From: Pseudomonas sp. LBUM920
Lineage (GTDB): Bacteria; Pseudomonadota; Gammaproteobacteria; Pseudomonadales; Pseudomonadaceae
NCBI RefSeq assembly: GCF_003852315.1
Contig: NZ_CP027762.1
Coordinates: 4,879,501 to 4,943,500 of the forward strand
Direction of reading: 5' to 3'
DNA length: 64,000 bases
Position 1 is the stretch's first letter. The number at the start of each line of letters is the position of its first letter. The notes below the pieces were generated by a model. It saw only the letters and a list, made by a program, of their open reading frames with translations, was not told the DNA's origin and made no database searches. Position numbers and translations under genes: made by a program. Positions 26,217 to 34,975 of this stretch are shown one piece after another.

Positions 26217-28592
26217 TTAGGCGGACGCTTGCCCTTCCGCCAGGAAGAACCAGGTCTCCAGCACGGAATCGGGGTTCAGCGAGACGCTTTCGATACCCTG
26301 TTCCATCAGCCATTTGGCCAGGTCCGGGTGGTCGGAAGGGCCCTGGCCGCAGATGCCGATGTACTTGCCGGCCTTGTTACAGGCCTGGATGGCGTTGGCC
26401 AGCAGCTTCTTGACCGCAGGGTTACGCTCATCGAACAGGTGGGCGATGATCCCCGAGTCACGGTCCAGGCCCAGGGTCAGCTGAGTCAGGTCGTTGGAGC
26501 CAATGGAAAAACCGTCGAAGAACTCCAGGAACTCTTCGGCCAAAATGGCGTTGGACGGCAGCTCGCACATCATGATGACGCGCAGGCCGTTTTCACCACG
26601 GCTCAGGCCGTTTTCTGCGAGCAGGTCGACCACTTGGCTCGCTTCGCCCAAGGTACGCACGAACGGCACCATGATCTCGACGTTGGTCAGGCCCATCTCA
26701 TTGCGCACGCGCTTGAGAGCACGGCACTCAAGCTCGAAGCAATCGCGGAAGGCCTCGCTGATGTAGCGCGAGGCACCACGGAAGCCCAGCATCGGGTTTT
26801 CTTCTTCCGGCTCATAGAGCTTGCCGCCGATCAGGTTGGCGTATTCGTTGGACTTGAAGTCCGACAGCCGCACGATGACCTTTTTCGGGTAGAACGCCGC
26901 CGCCAGGGTGCTGATGCCTTCCACCAGCTTCTCGACGTAGAAGCCCACCGGATCGTTGTAGCCGGCGATGCGCTTGTCGACGCTTTCCTTGATATCCAGC
27001 GGCAGGCCGTCGTAGTTCAGCAGAGCCTTGGGATGCACGCCGATCATGCGGTTGATGATGAACTCCAGGCGGGCCAGGCCCACACCGGCGTTCGGCAACT
27101 GCGCGAAATCAAAGGCGCGGTCCGGGTTGCCGACGTTCATCATGATCTTGAACGGCAGGTCCGGCATGGCATCGATGGAGTTTTGCTTGATGTCGAAGCC
27201 CAGCTCACCTTCAAAGATGAAACCAGTGTCGCCTTCAGCGCAGGATACGGTCACGCCCTGGCCGTCTTTCAACAGTTGGGTCGCGTTGCCGCAGCCCACC
27301 ACTGCCGGAATACCCAGCTCGCGGGCGATGATCGCCGCGTGGCAAGTGCGCCCGCCACGGTTGGTGACGATGGCGCTGGCGCGCTTCATCACCGGCTCCC
27401 AGTCCGGGTCGGTCATGTCGGACACCAGCACGTCGCCCGGCTGGACTTTGTCCATCTCGGACACGTCCTTGATGATCCGCACCTTGCCGGCGCCGATGCG
27501 CTGGCCGATGGCACGACCTTCCACCAGCACGGTGCCGGTTTCTTTCAGCAGGTAGCGTTCCATGACGTTGGCAGAGGTGCGGCTTTTCACGGTTTCAGGA
27601 CGCGCCTGCACGATGTACAGCTTGCCGTCATCACCGTCTTTGGCCCACTCGATGTCCATCGGGCACTTGTAGTGCTTTTCGATGATCATCGCTTGTTTGG
27701 CCAACTCGCTGACCTCAGCGTCGGTCAGGCAGAAACGCGCGCGCTCTGCCTTGTCGACTTCAACGGTTTTTACCGAGCGACCGGCCTTGGCCTCGTCGCC
27801 GTAGATCATCTTGATGGCCTTGCTGCCCAGGTTGCGGCGCAGGATCGCCGGGCGACCGGCCTCAAGCGTGTGTTTGTGTACGTAAAATTCGTCCGGGTTG
27901 ACCGCGCCCTGTACCACGGTTTCGCCCAGGCCGTAGGCGCCGGTGATGAACACCACGTCACGGAAACCGGATTCGGTGTCCAGGGTGAACATCACGCCGG
28001 CGGTGCCGGTTTCCGAACGCACCATGCGCTGCACACCGGCAGACAGGGCCACCAGCTTGTGGTCGAAACCCTGGTGTACGCGGTAGGAAATGGCGCGATC
28101 GTTAAAGAGGGAGGCAAATACTTCCTTGGCCGCGCGGATCACGTTTTCGACGCCGCGGATATTCAGGAAGGTTTCCTGCTGACCGGCAAAGGAGGCGTCT
28201 GGCAAATCTTCGGCGGTGGCCGAAGAGCGCACGGCGACGGCCATGTCCGGGTTGCCGGCCGACAATGTAGCGAAGGCAGTACGGATTTCTTCGTTGAGCT
28301 TCTCGGGGAACTCGGCGTCCATGATCCATTGACGGATCTGGGCACCGGTCTTGGCCAGGGCGTTGACGTCATCGACGTCCAGGGCGTCCAGCGCGGCGTG
28401 GATCTGGGCGTTGAGGCCGCTCAGCTCGAGGAAGTCGCGGTAAGCCTGGGCCGTGGTGGCGAAACCACCGGGCACCGAGACACCAGCGCCTGCAAGATTA
28501 CTGATCATCTCGCCGAGGGATGCGTTCTTGCCCCCCACATGCTCTACATCATGGACGCCGAGCTTATCGAGGGAAACTACGTACTCTACCAA
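26217..28592 (-). CDS. ppsA: Phosphoenolpyruvate synthase
   Basis: The 791-residue enzyme has the N-terminal ATP-grasp domain (GGKNASLGEM, AVRSSATAEDLPDASFAGQQET), the phosphohistidine domain with the catalytic His in TNRGGRTCHAAIIARELGIP, and the C-terminal PEP-binding barrel (LARLEFIIN, GSNDLTQLTLGLDRDS, GICGQGPSDHP). It turns pyruvate and ATP into PEP for gluconeogenesis. The start is a TTG at 28592 (protein MVEYVVSLDKLG) with GGAGA about 9 nt upstream; no ATG gives the full conserved N-terminus. It is divergent from its regulator ppsR. Confidence 0.96.
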   Translation of the reverse strand: MVEYVVSLDKLGVHDVEHVGGKNASLGEMISNLAGAGVSVPGGFATTAQAYRDFLELSGLNAQIHAALDALDVDDVNALAKTGAQIRQWIMDAEFPEKLNEEIRTAFATLSAGNPDMAVAVRSSATAEDLPDASFAGQQETFLNIRGVENVIRAAKEVFASLFNDRAISYRVHQGFDHKLVALSAGVQRMVRSETGTAGVMFTLDTESGFRDVVFITGAYGLGETVVQGAVNPDEFYVHKHTLEAGRPAILRRNLGSKAIKMIYGDEAKAGRSVKTVEVDKAERARFCLTDAEVSELAKQAMIIEKHYKCPMDIEWAKDGDDGKLYIVQARPETVKSRTSANVMERYLLKETGTVLVEGRAIGQRIGAGKVRIIKDVSEMDKVQPGDVLVSDMTDPDWEPVMKRASAIVTNRGGRTCHAAIIARELGIPAVVGCGNATQLLKDGQGVTVSCAEGDTGFIFEGELGFDIKQNSIDAMPDLPFKIMMNVGNPDRAFDFAQLPNAGVGLARLEFIINRMIGVHPKALLNYDGLPLDIKESVDKRIAGYNDPVGFYVEKLVEGISTLAAAFYPKKVIVRLSDFKSNEYANLIGGKLYEPEEENPMLGFRGASRYISEAFRDCFELECRALKRVRNEMGLTNVEIMVPFVRTLGEASQVVDLLAENGLSRGENGLRVIMMCELPSNAILAEEFLEFFDGFSIGSNDLTQLTLGLDRDSGIIAHLFDERNPAVKKLLANAIQACNKAGKYIGICGQGPSDHPDLAKWLMEQGIESVSLNPDSVLETWFFLAEGQASA

Positions 28593-28770
28593 GGTGATCT
28601 CTCCACTTTCTGTGTTGGAAAAGCTCAGGACGCCGGCGGCTCAGTAGGAGCAAACGCCAGCGCTTGTGGCCTGGACCTGGAAAATAAGTGAGAATGCGGC
28701 CCACTGCGGGACGGCAAAATCGCGCCTATCATATCCAAGATTCGCCATCAGCTTAAGGCCCAGGGCTCAA

Positions 28771-29589
28771 ATGAAACGATCTGCTTTCTTTATCTCCGAC
28801 GGCACCGGCATCACAGCCGAAACATTGGGTCAGAGCCTGCTCGCGCAGTTCGAAAACATTACCTTCGCCAAATTCACGCGGCCCTATATCGACAGCGTGG
28901 ATAAAGCGCGGGCCATGGTACAACAAATCAATCTGGCGGCTGAAAAAGACGGTTTTCGCCCGATCATTTTCGACACCATCGTCAATCAAGACATCCGTGA
29001 GATCCTCGCCACCTCCAATGGTTTCATGATCGACATCTTCTCCACGTTCCTGGCGCCCCTGGAACAGGAGTTGAGTGAACACTCCTCCTATTCAGTAGGA
29101 AAGTCCCATTCCATTGGCCACAACTCCAACTATATGGAGCGTATCGAGGCGGTAAACTTTGCCCTCGACAACGATGACGGCGCCCGCACTCATTATTATG
29201 ACAAGGCCGATTTGATCCTGGTGGGTGTGTCCCGCTGCGGTAAAACCCCGACGTGCCTGTATATGGCCATGCAGTTCGGTATCCGCGCGGCCAATTACCC
29301 GCTGACCGAAGACGACATGGAACACCTGACGCTCCCGGCCGCCCTGCGCGCGCACCAGCACAAGCTGTTCGGTCTAACCATCGACCCGGACCGCCTCACG
29401 GCGATTCGTAACGAACGCAAGCCCAATAGCCGCTATTCCAGCTACGCACAGTGCGAGTTCGAAGTGCGCGAGGTGGAAAATCTGTTCCGTCGCGAGAATA
29501 TTGCGCACATCAATTCCACGCATTTTTCGGTGGAAGAAATTTCGGCGAAGATTCTGGTGGAAAAAGGCGTGGAGCGCCGATTCAAATAA
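28771..29589 (+). CDS. ppsR: PEP synthase regulatory protein (bifunctional kinase/pyrophosphorylase)
   Basis: This is a 272-residue DUF299 protein beginning MKRSAFFISDGTGITAETLG, with a P-loop GVSRCGKTPTCLYMA. It phosphorylates a conserved threonine of PEP synthase using ADP and also reverses this with phosphate, switching the enzyme off and on. It is divergent from ppsA, sharing the 178-bp gap between them. Confidence 0.94.
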   Translation: MKRSAFFISDGTGITAETLGQSLLAQFENITFAKFTRPYIDSVDKARAMVQQINLAAEKDGFRPIIFDTIVNQDIREILATSNGFMIDIFSTFLAPLEQELSEHSSYSVGKSHSIGHNSNYMERIEAVNFALDNDDGARTHYYDKADLILVGVSRCGKTPTCLYMAMQFGIRAANYPLTEDDMEHLTLPAALRAHQHKLFGLTIDPDRLTAIRNERKPNSRYSSYAQCEFEVREVENLFRRENIAHINSTHFSVEEISAKILVEKGVERRFK

Positions 29590-29628
29590 CTGCGGTGCCT
29601 GCGATGAACGATAACGCGGTAAACCGGC

Positions 29629-31056
29629 CTACAGGTGAAACCGGCCCCCCCCCTGCCCCAACGCCGTCGCCAGCGCATCAAACCCCGCCCGCAACAATTG
29701 ATCGTCACCCGACGTATTACAGATACTCGCCCGAATAAACTGCGGCACCGCCGTTTGCCCTACGGCAAAGGCCTCGGCCGTGGCGATCAGGTAATTATTC
29801 TGCTTGAGTTCCGCTTCGATTTCCGACGCGCGCCATGGCTCTGGCACTTCAATCCAAAAATGCGGACTGTTGAGGTGGGTGCGGTATTCAAGGCCGGTCA
29901 GCAGGTCGCGCACCAGGGCTTTGCGGCGGCTGATCTCGTTGATCTGCTGACGTAGCAGGTATTCCGCCGTGCCGTTTTCGATCCACTGGGTCGCCAGCTC
30001 CAGGGTGACTGGCGTGGCCATCCAGCACGTCGAGCGCAAGGCCGCCGAAATACGGCTGACCAGCGCCGGTGGCGCGTGCACATAGCCCACCCGCAAACCT
30101 GCGGACACCGCCTTGCTCAGGCTACTGATCAAAATCGTACGCTCAGGCGCGAAATGGCTGAGGGGCGGCGGCCGATCTTCTACCAATACGCCGTGGGCTT
30201 CGTCTTCCAGAATCAGCAGATTGTGCTCGCGACATACCTTGACCAACGCTTCCCGGCGTGCGACCGACAATACCGCCGTGGTCGGGTTCTGGATGGTGGG
30301 CGTGCAATACAACGCCGACACCCGGTGATTACGACAGACTTCATCCAGCGCGCCCGGCAGCACGCCTTCTTCATCCATCTCCAGGCCGATCAGGCGCACG
30401 CAGAGCATGCGCGCGGCCGTGATCAGCCCTGGATAGGTCAGCTGTTCGGTAACCACCGTATCGCCCGCCCGCAGCAATGCCATCATCGCGCACAGCAGGC
30501 CATGCTGACCGCCGTTGACGCAGATGACCTGTTCGGGAATCGGATGAAAATCACGCTGCACCAGCCACTGCGCCCCGGCCTCACGGTAGCGCGGCAAACC
30601 GGCATCCGGGGTGTAGGCGCTGATGTCCTGGAGAAACTTGGCGTTGGTCGACAACGTTTGGAAGCTCTGGGCCAGAAACACCGTCTCCTGACCAGGAATA
30701 TGCATGTTACGGCTCATGTCGAAGTAATGGCGCGGCTCCTCGCTGACGTTGCGAAAACCTTCATCACGCTGGCGCTCCATCCCACGCTTGCGCACGAAAG
30801 TGCCGTCACCCACTCGCGCCACCACCAACCCAAGGCGTTCCAGTTCGCCGTAGGCTCGGCTGATAGTGCCGATGGTCACACCCAGATTGTCGGAAAGCAC
30901 CCGATGGGGCGGCAGTTTTCGTCCGGGTTCAATCAAGCCTTCAAGGATGCCCCGTTCCATCACATCGGACAGGCGCTTGTACTTCACGCCCTGACCGCTG
31001 GACAACCCCTCACGCATAATTGACACCATGTCAATATTTGTTTTGACAGCCATCAT
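29629..31056 (-). CDS. MocR-type transcriptional regulator (GntR winged helix fused to aminotransferase-like domain)
   Basis: The 475-residue protein has an N-terminal GntR-type winged helix (about 20-90: YKRLSDVMERGILEG, LPPHRVLSDNLGVTIGTISRAYGELERLG) and a C-terminal class-I aminotransferase fold. The latter keeps the PLP lysine in ISSLSKAVSAGLRVGY and has ICVNGGQHGLLCAMMALLRAGD. MocR regulators bind PLP and usually control amino-acid or PLP-related genes next to them. This one is divergent from the exporter operon at 31157-36702 and is its likely regulator, which suggests an amino-acid ligand. The ATG pair at 31056/31053 follows AGGGCG. Confidence 0.9.
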   Translation of the reverse strand: MMAVKTNIDMVSIMREGLSSGQGVKYKRLSDVMERGILEGLIEPGRKLPPHRVLSDNLGVTIGTISRAYGELERLGLVVARVGDGTFVRKRGMERQRDEGFRNVSEEPRHYFDMSRNMHIPGQETVFLAQSFQTLSTNAKFLQDISAYTPDAGLPRYREAGAQWLVQRDFHPIPEQVICVNGGQHGLLCAMMALLRAGDTVVTEQLTYPGLITAARMLCVRLIGLEMDEEGVLPGALDEVCRNHRVSALYCTPTIQNPTTAVLSVARREALVKVCREHNLLILEDEAHGVLVEDRPPPLSHFAPERTILISSLSKAVSAGLRVGYVHAPPALVSRISAALRSTCWMATPVTLELATQWIENGTAEYLLRQQINEISRRKALVRDLLTGLEYRTHLNSPHFWIEVPEPWRASEIEAELKQNNYLIATAEAFAVGQTAVPQFIRASICNTSGDDQLLRAGFDALATALGQGGGRFHL

Positions 31057-31081
31057 TCGCCCTAATAGTGTGCTTTTACGG

Positions 31082-31132
31082 GTTCAATCACCGAATGAAA
31101 CAACTTAATACACAGTCAATATAGAGTTCAAT
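31082..31132. promoter_or_regulatory. Candidate MocR operator: direct repeats between the regulator and exporter genes
   Basis: GTTCAAT occurs at 31082-31088 and again at 31126-31132, 44 bp apart, about four helix turns. A second repeat, GTCAATAT, occurs at 31115-31122 and at 31030-31037 inside the start of the regulator. Direct repeats of this kind are typical of MocR sites, but I cannot show binding. Confidence 0.4.
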
Positions 31133-31156
31133 TCCGGCTCAGGGAAGCAATAAACG

Positions 31157-32107
31157 ATGCCAATGTCCGCCGTTCTTGAAAACACAACAAAAACAAAAAC
31201 TCAGAAACAGTGGTTGGCCGGCCTGGTAACCAGCGTGATGTTTCTTATCGTGTGCCTGAGTTGGGGCACTACATGGCTGGGGATCAAGATCGCCGTCGAA
31301 AGCGTGCCACCGCTGACCTCCGCGGGCTTGCGCTTCCTGATCGCCTTCCCGCTGTTCCTGTGTTTCGCCCTGGTGCGCCGCGAGCCCATCCTGTTCCCGC
31401 GTGAAAGCCGCTGGTTCTTCGTATTCGTGACGCTGTCCTACTTCAGCGTTCCCTATTACCTGCTCAACTACGGCGAGATGCATGTTTCTTCAGGCCTCAC
31501 CGCGCTGCTGTTCAGCTGCATGCCGGTGTTTATCCTGATTTTTTCCGCGCTGTTTCTGCGCGAGCGCATCTATTTTTCCCAGGTGGTCGGCATCGGCATC
31601 GGTTTCGGCAGCCTCTACATGATCATCAAGAGCCAGGGCCTGCACCTGGACCACGCCGAGTTCTTCGGAGTGCTGGCGATTCTGACCGCCGCGATCATGC
31701 ATGCCTTGTGCTACGTCATTACCAAGCAAAAAGGCAGCGCCATCAGCGTGATCACCTACAACACACTGCCCATCGGCATTGCCGGGTTGATGCTGTTCGT
31801 GGCCGGTCTGTGGTTTGAAACTCCAACCTTTGAAACCATCACGCTGCGTTCCTGGAGCGCGCTGTTCTACCTGGGGCTGGTGGCGTCGGTGGGCGGGTTT
31901 ATCGTGTATTTCATGCTGCTCAAGCGCTTGAGTCCGATCATTCTGTCGTTCGTGTTCATCATCTTCCCGGTATTCGCGGTGATCATCGGCGCCTGGTACG
32001 AAGGCGTGGAAATTTCCCGTGACCTGATGCTGTATTCCGCCATCCTGCTGGCTGGTTTTGCGATCACCAAGCTGCCTGTCGAAAAACTCCTGGCCAAGAA
32101 AAATTGA
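31157..32107 (+). CDS. EamA/DMT-family exporter
   Basis: The 316-residue membrane protein has ten predicted transmembrane helices in two EamA halves (LSWGTTWLGIKIAVESVPPLTSAGLRF in the first). Family members such as E. coli YdeD export cysteine pathway metabolites, and others export amino acids. It is the first gene of an operon with a sulfur-carrier fusion, cysteine synthase and serine acetyltransferase homologues, so cysteine or a related amino acid is the likely substrate. A Shine-Dalgarno sequence AGGGAAG precedes the ATG. Confidence 0.88.
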   Translation: MPMSAVLENTTKTKTQKQWLAGLVTSVMFLIVCLSWGTTWLGIKIAVESVPPLTSAGLRFLIAFPLFLCFALVRREPILFPRESRWFFVFVTLSYFSVPYYLLNYGEMHVSSGLTALLFSCMPVFILIFSALFLRERIYFSQVVGIGIGFGSLYMIIKSQGLHLDHAEFFGVLAILTAAIMHALCYVITKQKGSAISVITYNTLPIGIAGLMLFVAGLWFETPTFETITLRSWSALFYLGLVASVGGFIVYFMLLKRLSPIILSFVFIIFPVFAVIIGAWYEGVEISRDLMLYSAILLAGFAITKLPVEKLLAKKN

Positions 32108-32145
32108 GCCTCCTGACCCACCCCTATCAGCAACGCGAGAGAAAC

Positions 32146-34008
32146 ATGGACGTCCTCCGCCCCAATGCCCTGGAGCAGATCTATGCCCACGCCAGCCGCA
32201 GCTACCCAGAGGAATGCTGTGGTTTTGTCTTCGCCGACGGCAGCGTGTACCTGGGCAGCAATATCCAGAACGAATTGCACCGCAAGAACCCCCAGATGTA
32301 CTCGCGCAGCGCGGCCAACGGCTACACCTTCTCGGTGGCCGACACCCTGTTGATGAACAAGGCGTTGCGCAGTGATAACCCGGTGGTGGTGATCTATCAC
32401 TCGCACCCGGATGTCGGCGCCTATTTCAGTGACGAAGACCAGGACAAGGCGCTGTTCCTGGGTGAGCCGATCTACCCCGTGAGCTACCTGGTGGTGGATG
32501 TACGCCAGGGCAAGGCCCTGGGCTCAAAGCTGTTTGCCTGGGACGGCAAGCATTTCGCCCCTCAACCCTTCAACGACCTGCACACGGAGTTGTCCATGAA
32601 CGCTGTCTCTTTCCCCGACATTCTGGTTCGCGTGGCCAAGCTACCGGAATCGACCCTCGAGGGCACCGGATCGACATTGCGCGAAGTCATTGAAAACCTC
32701 TGCAGCAGCCATCCGCAGCTGCGCCCGCACCTGTTTCACGAGCAGAACAATCAGCTCAAGGAACACTTCCTGTTCACGGCCGAGGAAGAACTGATCGACG
32801 CCGACGCACCCTTGCCGGAAAAAGCCAGAATCGAAGTGCTGCTCGCCACCTCGGGCGGCATGGACGTGGAGGCTTTAAGCAATGAAGAAGTGCAGCGCTA
32901 CGTGCGCCATATCACTCTGCCTGGCGTCGGGCGCGAAGGTCAGTTGAACCTGAAAAAGGCCAAGGTATTGATCATCGGCACCGGCGGCCTCGGCTCGCCC
33001 ATCAGCCTGTACCTGGCGGCGGCCGGCATTGGCACCCTGGGCCTGGTGGACTTCGATGTGGTGGAAAGCAGCAACCTGCAACGCCAGATCGTTCACGGCA
33101 ACAGCACACTGGGCATGGCCAAGGTCGAGTCGGCCAAGCAGCGCCTGCAGGATCTGAACCGGCACATCCAGATCAACGCGCACGACACCGCCCTCAACGC
33201 CGACAACGCCCTGGAGCTGGTAGGCGCCTACGACCTGGTGATCGATGGCACCGATAATTTCGACACGCGTTACCTGGTCAACGACGCCTGCGTGCAGCTG
33301 GGTAAGCCGCTGGTCTACGGCGCCATCTACCGCTTCGACGGGCAGATCAGTGTGCTCAACTATAAAGGTGGGCCGTGCTACCGCTGCCTGTTTCCCTCTG
33401 CACCGCCTGCCGAGCTGGCACCCAACTGCAGCGCCGGCGGCGTAATCGGCGTCTTGCCGGGGGTGGTCGGCATGATTCAAGCCACCGAGGCCATCAAGTT
33501 GCTGATCGGCATTGGCGAGCCGCTGTCCGGTCGGTTGATGCGCTTCGATGCGCTGGCGATGAAATTCAGCGAAATCCGCTTCAAGCGTCGCGCCGACTGC
33601 CCGTGCTGCTCGGCGCTGCGTCGCAGCGAACCCGTGGCGCCGACAGTGTGCGCCGATGCCGTGCCCAGCCAACCGTCACTGGCCGAAGAACGCTACATCA
33701 AGCCGCGAGTACTCAAGCAAGTGCTTGAACACCACCGCAGCGCCGATGTGCTGCTGGACGTGCGTGACGCCACTGAGCTGGAGGTGTGCAAACTGCCAGG
33801 CGTGGTGCATATCCCCCTGGCCGAACTGGATGAGCAACTGCACAGCCTCAGCCGCGACAATACCCATTACCTGATCTGCTACGCCGGCTCCCGCGCCGAG
33901 CAAGCCGCCAGCACTTTGCTGGCCGCCGGTTTCGCCAACACCAAAGTCCTGCAGGGCGGCATGAAACACTGGGTTCGCGACGTCGAACCCGACATGCCTT
34001 TGTACTGA
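32146..34008 (+). CDS. Four-domain fusion: JAMM protease, MoaD/CysO-like sulfur carrier, ThiF/MoeB-like E1, rhodanese
   Basis: The 620-residue protein joins four units usually encoded apart. Residues 1-150 are a JAMM/Mov34 metalloprotease with the glutamate at 22-23 and H85, H87, S95, D98. Residues 151-238 are a MoaD-like carrier ending in Gly-Gly (237-238). Residues 241-490 are an E1 adenylation domain with GTGGLGSP, NLQRQI, DGTDNFDTR, catalytic-type Cys 428 and zinc cysteines at 411, 414, 485 and 488. Residues 515-615 are a rhodanese with active Cys 578 (CYAGSRAE). Such parts make a carrier thiocarboxylate and release the product, as in mycobacterial CysO/MoeZ/Mec. Met151 has GGAG 6 nt before its codon, and Met239 directly follows the Gly-Gly. 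The next gene is a cysteine synthase homologue. Confidence 0.92.
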   Translation: MDVLRPNALEQIYAHASRSYPEECCGFVFADGSVYLGSNIQNELHRKNPQMYSRSAANGYTFSVADTLLMNKALRSDNPVVVIYHSHPDVGAYFSDEDQDKALFLGEPIYPVSYLVVDVRQGKALGSKLFAWDGKHFAPQPFNDLHTELSMNAVSFPDILVRVAKLPESTLEGTGSTLREVIENLCSSHPQLRPHLFHEQNNQLKEHFLFTAEEELIDADAPLPEKARIEVLLATSGGMDVEALSNEEVQRYVRHITLPGVGREGQLNLKKAKVLIIGTGGLGSPISLYLAAAGIGTLGLVDFDVVESSNLQRQIVHGNSTLGMAKVESAKQRLQDLNRHIQINAHDTALNADNALELVGAYDLVIDGTDNFDTRYLVNDACVQLGKPLVYGAIYRFDGQISVLNYKGGPCYRCLFPSAPPAELAPNCSAGGVIGVLPGVVGMIQATEAIKLLIGIGEPLSGRLMRFDALAMKFSEIRFKRRADCPCCSALRRSEPVAPTVCADAVPSQPSLAEERYIKPRVLKQVLEHHRSADVLLDVRDATELEVCKLPGVVHIPLAELDEQLHSLSRDNTHYLICYAGSRAEQAASTLLAAGFANTKVLQGGMKHWVRDVEPDMPLY

Positions 34009-34023
34009 TCCGGGGGCTGACCG

Positions 34024-34938
34024 ATGTTGCATAACTCCATTCTTGACGTGATCGGCCACACGCCGATCGTGCGTCTGGCGCAGTTTTCCGAAGACCTTGG
34101 CATCGAGGTCTACGCCAAGCTGGAATCCCTCAACCCAGGTGGCAGCCACAAGGCACGCATCGCCCTGGGCATGATCCTCGACGCCGAGCGCCGCGGCGTG
34201 CTGATGCGCGATTCCGGGCAGACCATCATCGAGCCCAGCGGCGGCAACACCGGCATTGGGCTGGTGATGGCCGGCAACGTGTTGGGTTACAAAGTGGTGC
34301 TGGTGATCCCGGACAACTACAGCCCCGAAAAACAGAAACTGCTGCGCCTGTACGGTGCCAGGGTGGTGCTGTCGGACAGCCGCCTGGGGAACAACTCCCA
34401 CGGCGAAAAGTGCATGGAGCTGCAGCTGGAAAACCCCAGCTACGTGATGCTCAATCAGCAGCGTAACGGCGCCAATCCGCAAACCCACCGCGACACCACC
34501 GCCCCGGAAATCCTTCGCGCGTTCGGTGAACGGCGCGTGGATTATTTCGTCAGCGGCATCGGCACCGGCGGCCACCTCACGGGCATCGGCGAAACGCTCA
34601 AGGCCGCCTGGCCTGCACTGCGGGTCATGGGCGTGGAACCGGAGGAATGCGACCTGCTGAAAAACCAGCACGCGCCGCACCATATCCAGGGCCTGTCGAT
34701 TGGCTTGATCCCGAGCATTCTCAACCTGGACGTGATCGACGGCATGCTCAAGGTGTCGCACCAGGCGTGCATGGACATGATCAAACGCATCATGCGCACC
34801 GACGCCATCAGCCTGGGCTTGTCCTCGGCCGCCAACATGGTCGCCATCGCCCAACTCGCCCCCGAACTGCCGCCCGAAACGGTGGTGTTGACCATGGTCT
34901 ACGACAATGCTGACAGCTACCTGCCCAGTTTCGAATAA
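34024..34938 (+). CDS. Cysteine synthase-like PLP enzyme (beta-substituted alanine synthase family)
   Basis: The 304-residue protein is a fold-type II PLP enzyme of the CysK/CysM family: the PLP lysine lies in LNPGGSHKARIALGM, the phosphate loop in GIGTGGHLTGIGE. The substrate loop reads EPSGGNTGIG where ordinary O-acetylserine sulfhydrylases have EPTSGNTGIA. Together with Ala in place of Asp after the lysine, this hints at a changed substrate. It probably replaces the acetyl group of O-acetylserine, or another leaving group, with sulfur from the carrier encoded upstream, as mycobacterial CysM does. Another beta-substituted alanine is possible. Confidence 0.88.
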   Translation: MLHNSILDVIGHTPIVRLAQFSEDLGIEVYAKLESLNPGGSHKARIALGMILDAERRGVLMRDSGQTIIEPSGGNTGIGLVMAGNVLGYKVVLVIPDNYSPEKQKLLRLYGARVVLSDSRLGNNSHGEKCMELQLENPSYVMLNQQRNGANPQTHRDTTAPEILRAFGERRVDYFVSGIGTGGHLTGIGETLKAAWPALRVMGVEPEECDLLKNQHAPHHIQGLSIGLIPSILNLDVIDGMLKVSHQACMDMIKRIMRTDAISLGLSSAANMVAIAQLAPELPPETVVLTMVYDNADSYLPSFE

Positions 34939-34975
34939 CCGGTTTCCCAACCATCCAGAACGCGGGGGTGCCTCC

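Noticed and set aside
26229..28691. An 820-codon plus-strand reading frame opposite ppsA
   Set aside because: It is the shadow of ppsA, with low-complexity composition and no domain.
32104..32145. Start of the JAMM fusion at the TTG at 32104
   Set aside because: It would overlap the exporter stop and add 14 unrelated residues. The ATG at 32146 has a GAGAGA upstream and starts the recognisable domain.
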